64,000 nt of DNA, taken from positions 89,893,839 through 89,957,838 of the forward strand of contig NC_053490.1 in assembly GCF_905171775.1 (NCBI RefSeq). Direction: 5' to 3'. Origin of the DNA: Rana temporaria (Eukaryota > Chordata > Amphibia > Anura > Ranidae). Shown in pieces: positions 61,236-64,000 of the stretch. A program made the translations under genes and the position numbers. Under the pieces are notes generated by a model. The model was not told the origin of the DNA and did not search any database. It saw only the letters and a list, made by a program, of their open reading frames with translations. Numbering within the stretch: position 1 is the stretch's first letter; each line of letters starts with the position of its first letter.

Positions 61236-61445
61236 GCATACATCTCTTCTCCAGAGAGAATACGTTCAGTGTTCGCAACCTTTCCTCATAACTAATATCC
61301 GCCAGACCCTTTATTAGCTTTGTTGCCCTTCTTTGTTCTCTCTCCATTTCCAGTACATCCTTCCTGAGCACTGGTACCCAGGACTGTGCAGCATACTCTA
61401 GGTGCGGCCAGACCAGAGTCTTGTAAAGCGGAAGAATTATTGTTT
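61236..61445 (-). pseudogene. LINE fragment, C-terminal end of a non-LTR reverse transcriptase ORF
   Basis: The minus strand encodes SGRTLEYAAQSWVPVLRKD, VLEMEREQRRATKLIKGLAD and ISYEERLRTLNVFSLEKR. This matches the conserved post-RT tail (LEYAxxxWxP, LExxQRRATKLI, YEERLxxLxxxSLExRR) of CR1/jockey-group LINE proteins. Only this tail survives. Confidence 0.8.
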
Positions 61446-62162
61446 TATCTCTGGCATTAATCCCCTTTAAATTTTATGAGAATTTTGTGTGGTTTACATC
61501 TAGTTGATGGCAGCTCATGATTGTATTAACCCCTGCTGCACCAAAAGATTATGGCAGGGGTGGGGTCATGGACAGTGGAAGATTTTCGCAAACAGAAGAG
61601 AAATCTGCACAAGGGACACATTCTATTGACCGTAAGTTATGTCCCTTGGGCTGATTATTTTGTGATTTTGGGCTTTAAATTGACTTTCAGTTGTGGTAGA
61701 ATGAGCTTTGTGCCATGTCCAGTATATGTTCTTTTATTTGAATAATAGTGTGTCTTTAGTATCTATTAAAAATAATCTTTATTGTGAGAGTACATAAGGT
61801 TTTCTTTTAGGTCTGGTTGACCTTTTGTAATGGAATTCTGAGTTCACACTATAAGGAGGGGGAAAGATCCATTTTCCTGGCAGCAGCTGAAAAGAACAAG
61901 CGCAGAGAGAAGTAGCACAGATGTCAAACATCTTGAGGTTGTTTCCTGCCAACCAGAAGCCTGGGCAACACACTAGCTGTAATTATTATGACAGTCAGTG
62001 ATTATAGGCTTACAACTAGTACAGAGATGCTGAAAACTGACCTTCATATGGTGAGATAATGAAATTCACGTGAGACACAAAAGTATGGTTGTTTCTTGTC
62101 CATTGAGGGGCACACAAATTCCCACAGGAGGACTAGACACTTGAAAACAAATTGCAGATAAG
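61446..62162. other. mipep intron 10, nothing recognised
   Basis: No transposon ends, tandem repeats or exons identified. Confidence 0.4.
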
Positions 62163-62166
62163 TTAA

Positions 62167-62506
62167 AGGGGTTGTAAAGGTTCGTCTTTTTTATTTTCTA
62201 AATAGGTTCCTTTAAGCTAGTGCATTGTTGCTTCACTTACCTTTTCCTTTGATTTCCCTTCTAAATGTTTTGTTTTCTTTGTTTGAATTTCTCACTTCCT
62301 GTTTCTCCTCCGTAAGCTTTCCACCATCATCTGAGCGGTGGAAAGTCATTTAGAACAGCTTACTGAGGAGGAACAGGAAGTGAGAAATTCAGACAAAGAA
62401 AACAAACATTTAGAAGGGAAATTGAAGGAAAAGGTAAGTGAACCAACAATGCACTAGCATAAAGTAACCTATTTAGAAAATAAAAAAACAAACCTTTGCA
62501 ACCCCT
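62167..62506. mobile_element. TTAA-flanked fold-back element, 340 bp
   Basis: Ends AGGGGTTGTAAAGG and CCTTTGCAACCCCT, with TTAA at 62163-62166 and 62507-62510. The arms pair through AAATTTCTCACTTCCTG-like segments. Relative of 38153-38650. Confidence 0.87.
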
Positions 62507-62510
62507 TTAA

Positions 62511-64000
62511 GTATAACATGTCCTCTGCCCACCTGGCTCAGGAAAAGAAAAGTCTACCTTTTTTCTTACTCGCTGCTGTTTTCCTTCAGTCAAGATCCCT
62601 TGCTGCTGAGTTGGTCTATATATGCACCTATCATGGTTGGCCCTTCTACAGCCTGGCTTTGGAGGCCATACCCAGACCTCACCGGACTGGGTATTGTGAG
62701 TTTATCCTGGAATGTGACCTTTGGCCACTATGCTCATTTCCAGACCTGTGTGTGTTCTGGTAAAGCTTAGGCCAGCGTTTTTTTTATTAAAGTCGTGGCA
62801 CCCTTTAAAAGTAGACAAAAATCCCAAGGCATCCCAGTCTGCAATGTAAAAACAAAGTAATTGTTACTTCACAATGGGAAAACTGAGCCTGGGACGATGC
62901 ACACAACTGCCTTGATGAAAATTAACTTCACATCACAAGCCTCTATTCACATCAGAGGACCCCCCTATATGTCAGAGCCTCCCCTCCCCAAAATCACACA
63001 GTTCCCGCATCACATCAGAACCCTACCTTTTTGGTTCCAGCAGTGCAGTAGAGGTTGGGAGGCAGTCATGTCTGGTTGAGCCAGACCTCTGTCCTCTTCT
63101 GAATTGCTTTAGGAGGCCATGCATGCTGCCTGGCCTGGATCAATGTCCTATATTTCCATTACATGACACCATCTTCACCATGGCAATTCGTGACGCTAAT
63201 TCATGGCAAACTGGGTTCCATACCTGCAAGCACCCCAGGAGACATGACCATGAATTAGATTTTTTTGTACTGGCTGTGAAATCTATTTCTTGGGAGTTCT
63301 TTAAGAGGCACAGGTGCCACCCCTCTGAGTTTATGATCATGCTCCTTTTTACTGATTTACCAAAACACTGGGGCATGCTGGGAGGAGGAGGGGCTATACT
63401 GGGCTGGCCCACAATTTTCTCTTTGTCAGTGTCCTATACTCATGTAGGCAGCAGTATACCCAACAGTCTCTCTGAATTCCTATGTGCCTTCAAGTGGTTG
63501 TAAATATATATAATAATTTCTTTTATATATATATATATATATATATATCATAGTGTGTGGGTGTGTATATGTGTATATATATACACAACATTTTTTTTAT
63601 AATGAACATGTCATTCCTATCTACTCTGTGTAATGGTTTTGCACAGAGCAGCCTGAATCTTCCTCTGGGGTTCCCCGCTGGCGTTCCTGGGTACACCTCT
63701 TCTGCCACACCCCCTGATCCCTCATTACAGGATTTGATTGACAGCAACAGAAATTCTGCTATGTAGAAAATTGCTTTAATTAAAAGAAATTTCATGAATG
63801 TTAATTTGCTCCCCTGTGTACCATAAAGTAAAGAAATCCATGTGACCTGCTTAGGACACTGGAAAAGTTTGGCTACAGTGACAGATAAAGGTAAATGGTG
63901 TGGACTTCAATTATACAGACTTGTAGTTTTTTTTTAGTTTTGTTAGCTGATTGGTTTTTACTTGTGTAGATAAATGCGTTGTATACTAATTACAATTCTG
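62511..64000. other. Intron 10 distal part, with repeat copy 2 and an (AT)n tract
   Basis: Contains an (AT)n microsatellite at about 63520-63549 and a copy of the 29640 dispersed repeat at about 63620-63760. No mipep exon 11 was found. Confidence 0.45.

Noticed and set aside
48616..64000. mipep exon 11
   Set aside because: I looked for the conserved SLYCPFFSLGACMEGL-like coding segment and found nothing, so intron 10 was judged to run past the window.

Overview
The window is vertebrate nuclear DNA, almost certainly from an anuran and probably a ranoid frog. This is an inference from the spliced gene, the large repeat-filled introns, and the mix of Tc1/mariner, hAT, TTAA-flanked, Harbinger-like and Penelope-like elements. 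No prokaryotic or viral genome structure is present.

One host gene is recognisable: mipep, mitochondrial intermediate peptidase, on the + strand. Ten exons (7775-7924, 20546-20719, 25748-25836, 29445-29531, 32463-32526, 33684-33866, 37876-38032, 45007-45055, 46026-46086, 48563-48615) have consensus splice sites and compatible phases. Together they encode 355 codons plus 2 nt, about the N-terminal half of the protein. The catalytic HEXXH exons must lie beyond 64000. A short upstream region holds a perfect CRE and two TCACATG E-boxes.

Layout. 1-7600: intergenic repeats, including a minisatellite, a 2.3-kb fold-back element with a 16-bp target-site duplication, and palindromic TTAA elements. 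7600-20545: promoter, exon 1 and a 12.6-kb first intron that opens with a 2.5-kb C-rich minisatellite and also holds a second fold-back element with nested insertions. 20546-48615: exons 2-10 separated by nested DNA transposons. 48616-64000: part of intron 10, carrying a complete 7.18-kb Penelope-like retroelement (minus strand) with apparently identical 590-bp terminal repeats, a 14-bp TSD, and two overlapping ORFs (a novel ORF1, then RT plus GIY-YIG).

The most interesting signals are these. (1) At least five hammerhead-ribozyme-like motifs with the same unusual build (7-nt core, one unpaired base, stem II, GAA, a palindromic ACGCGT stem III, short closing stem I) lie in four different repeats, including the Penelope-like element. 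(2) A G_GGG_GGC slippery heptamer sits where a -1 shift would join the element's ORF1 to its RT ORF. (3) Four nonautonomous hAT elements each carry a private minisatellite next to an internal palindrome. (4) Distinct TTAA elements repeatedly abut, sharing one TTAA.
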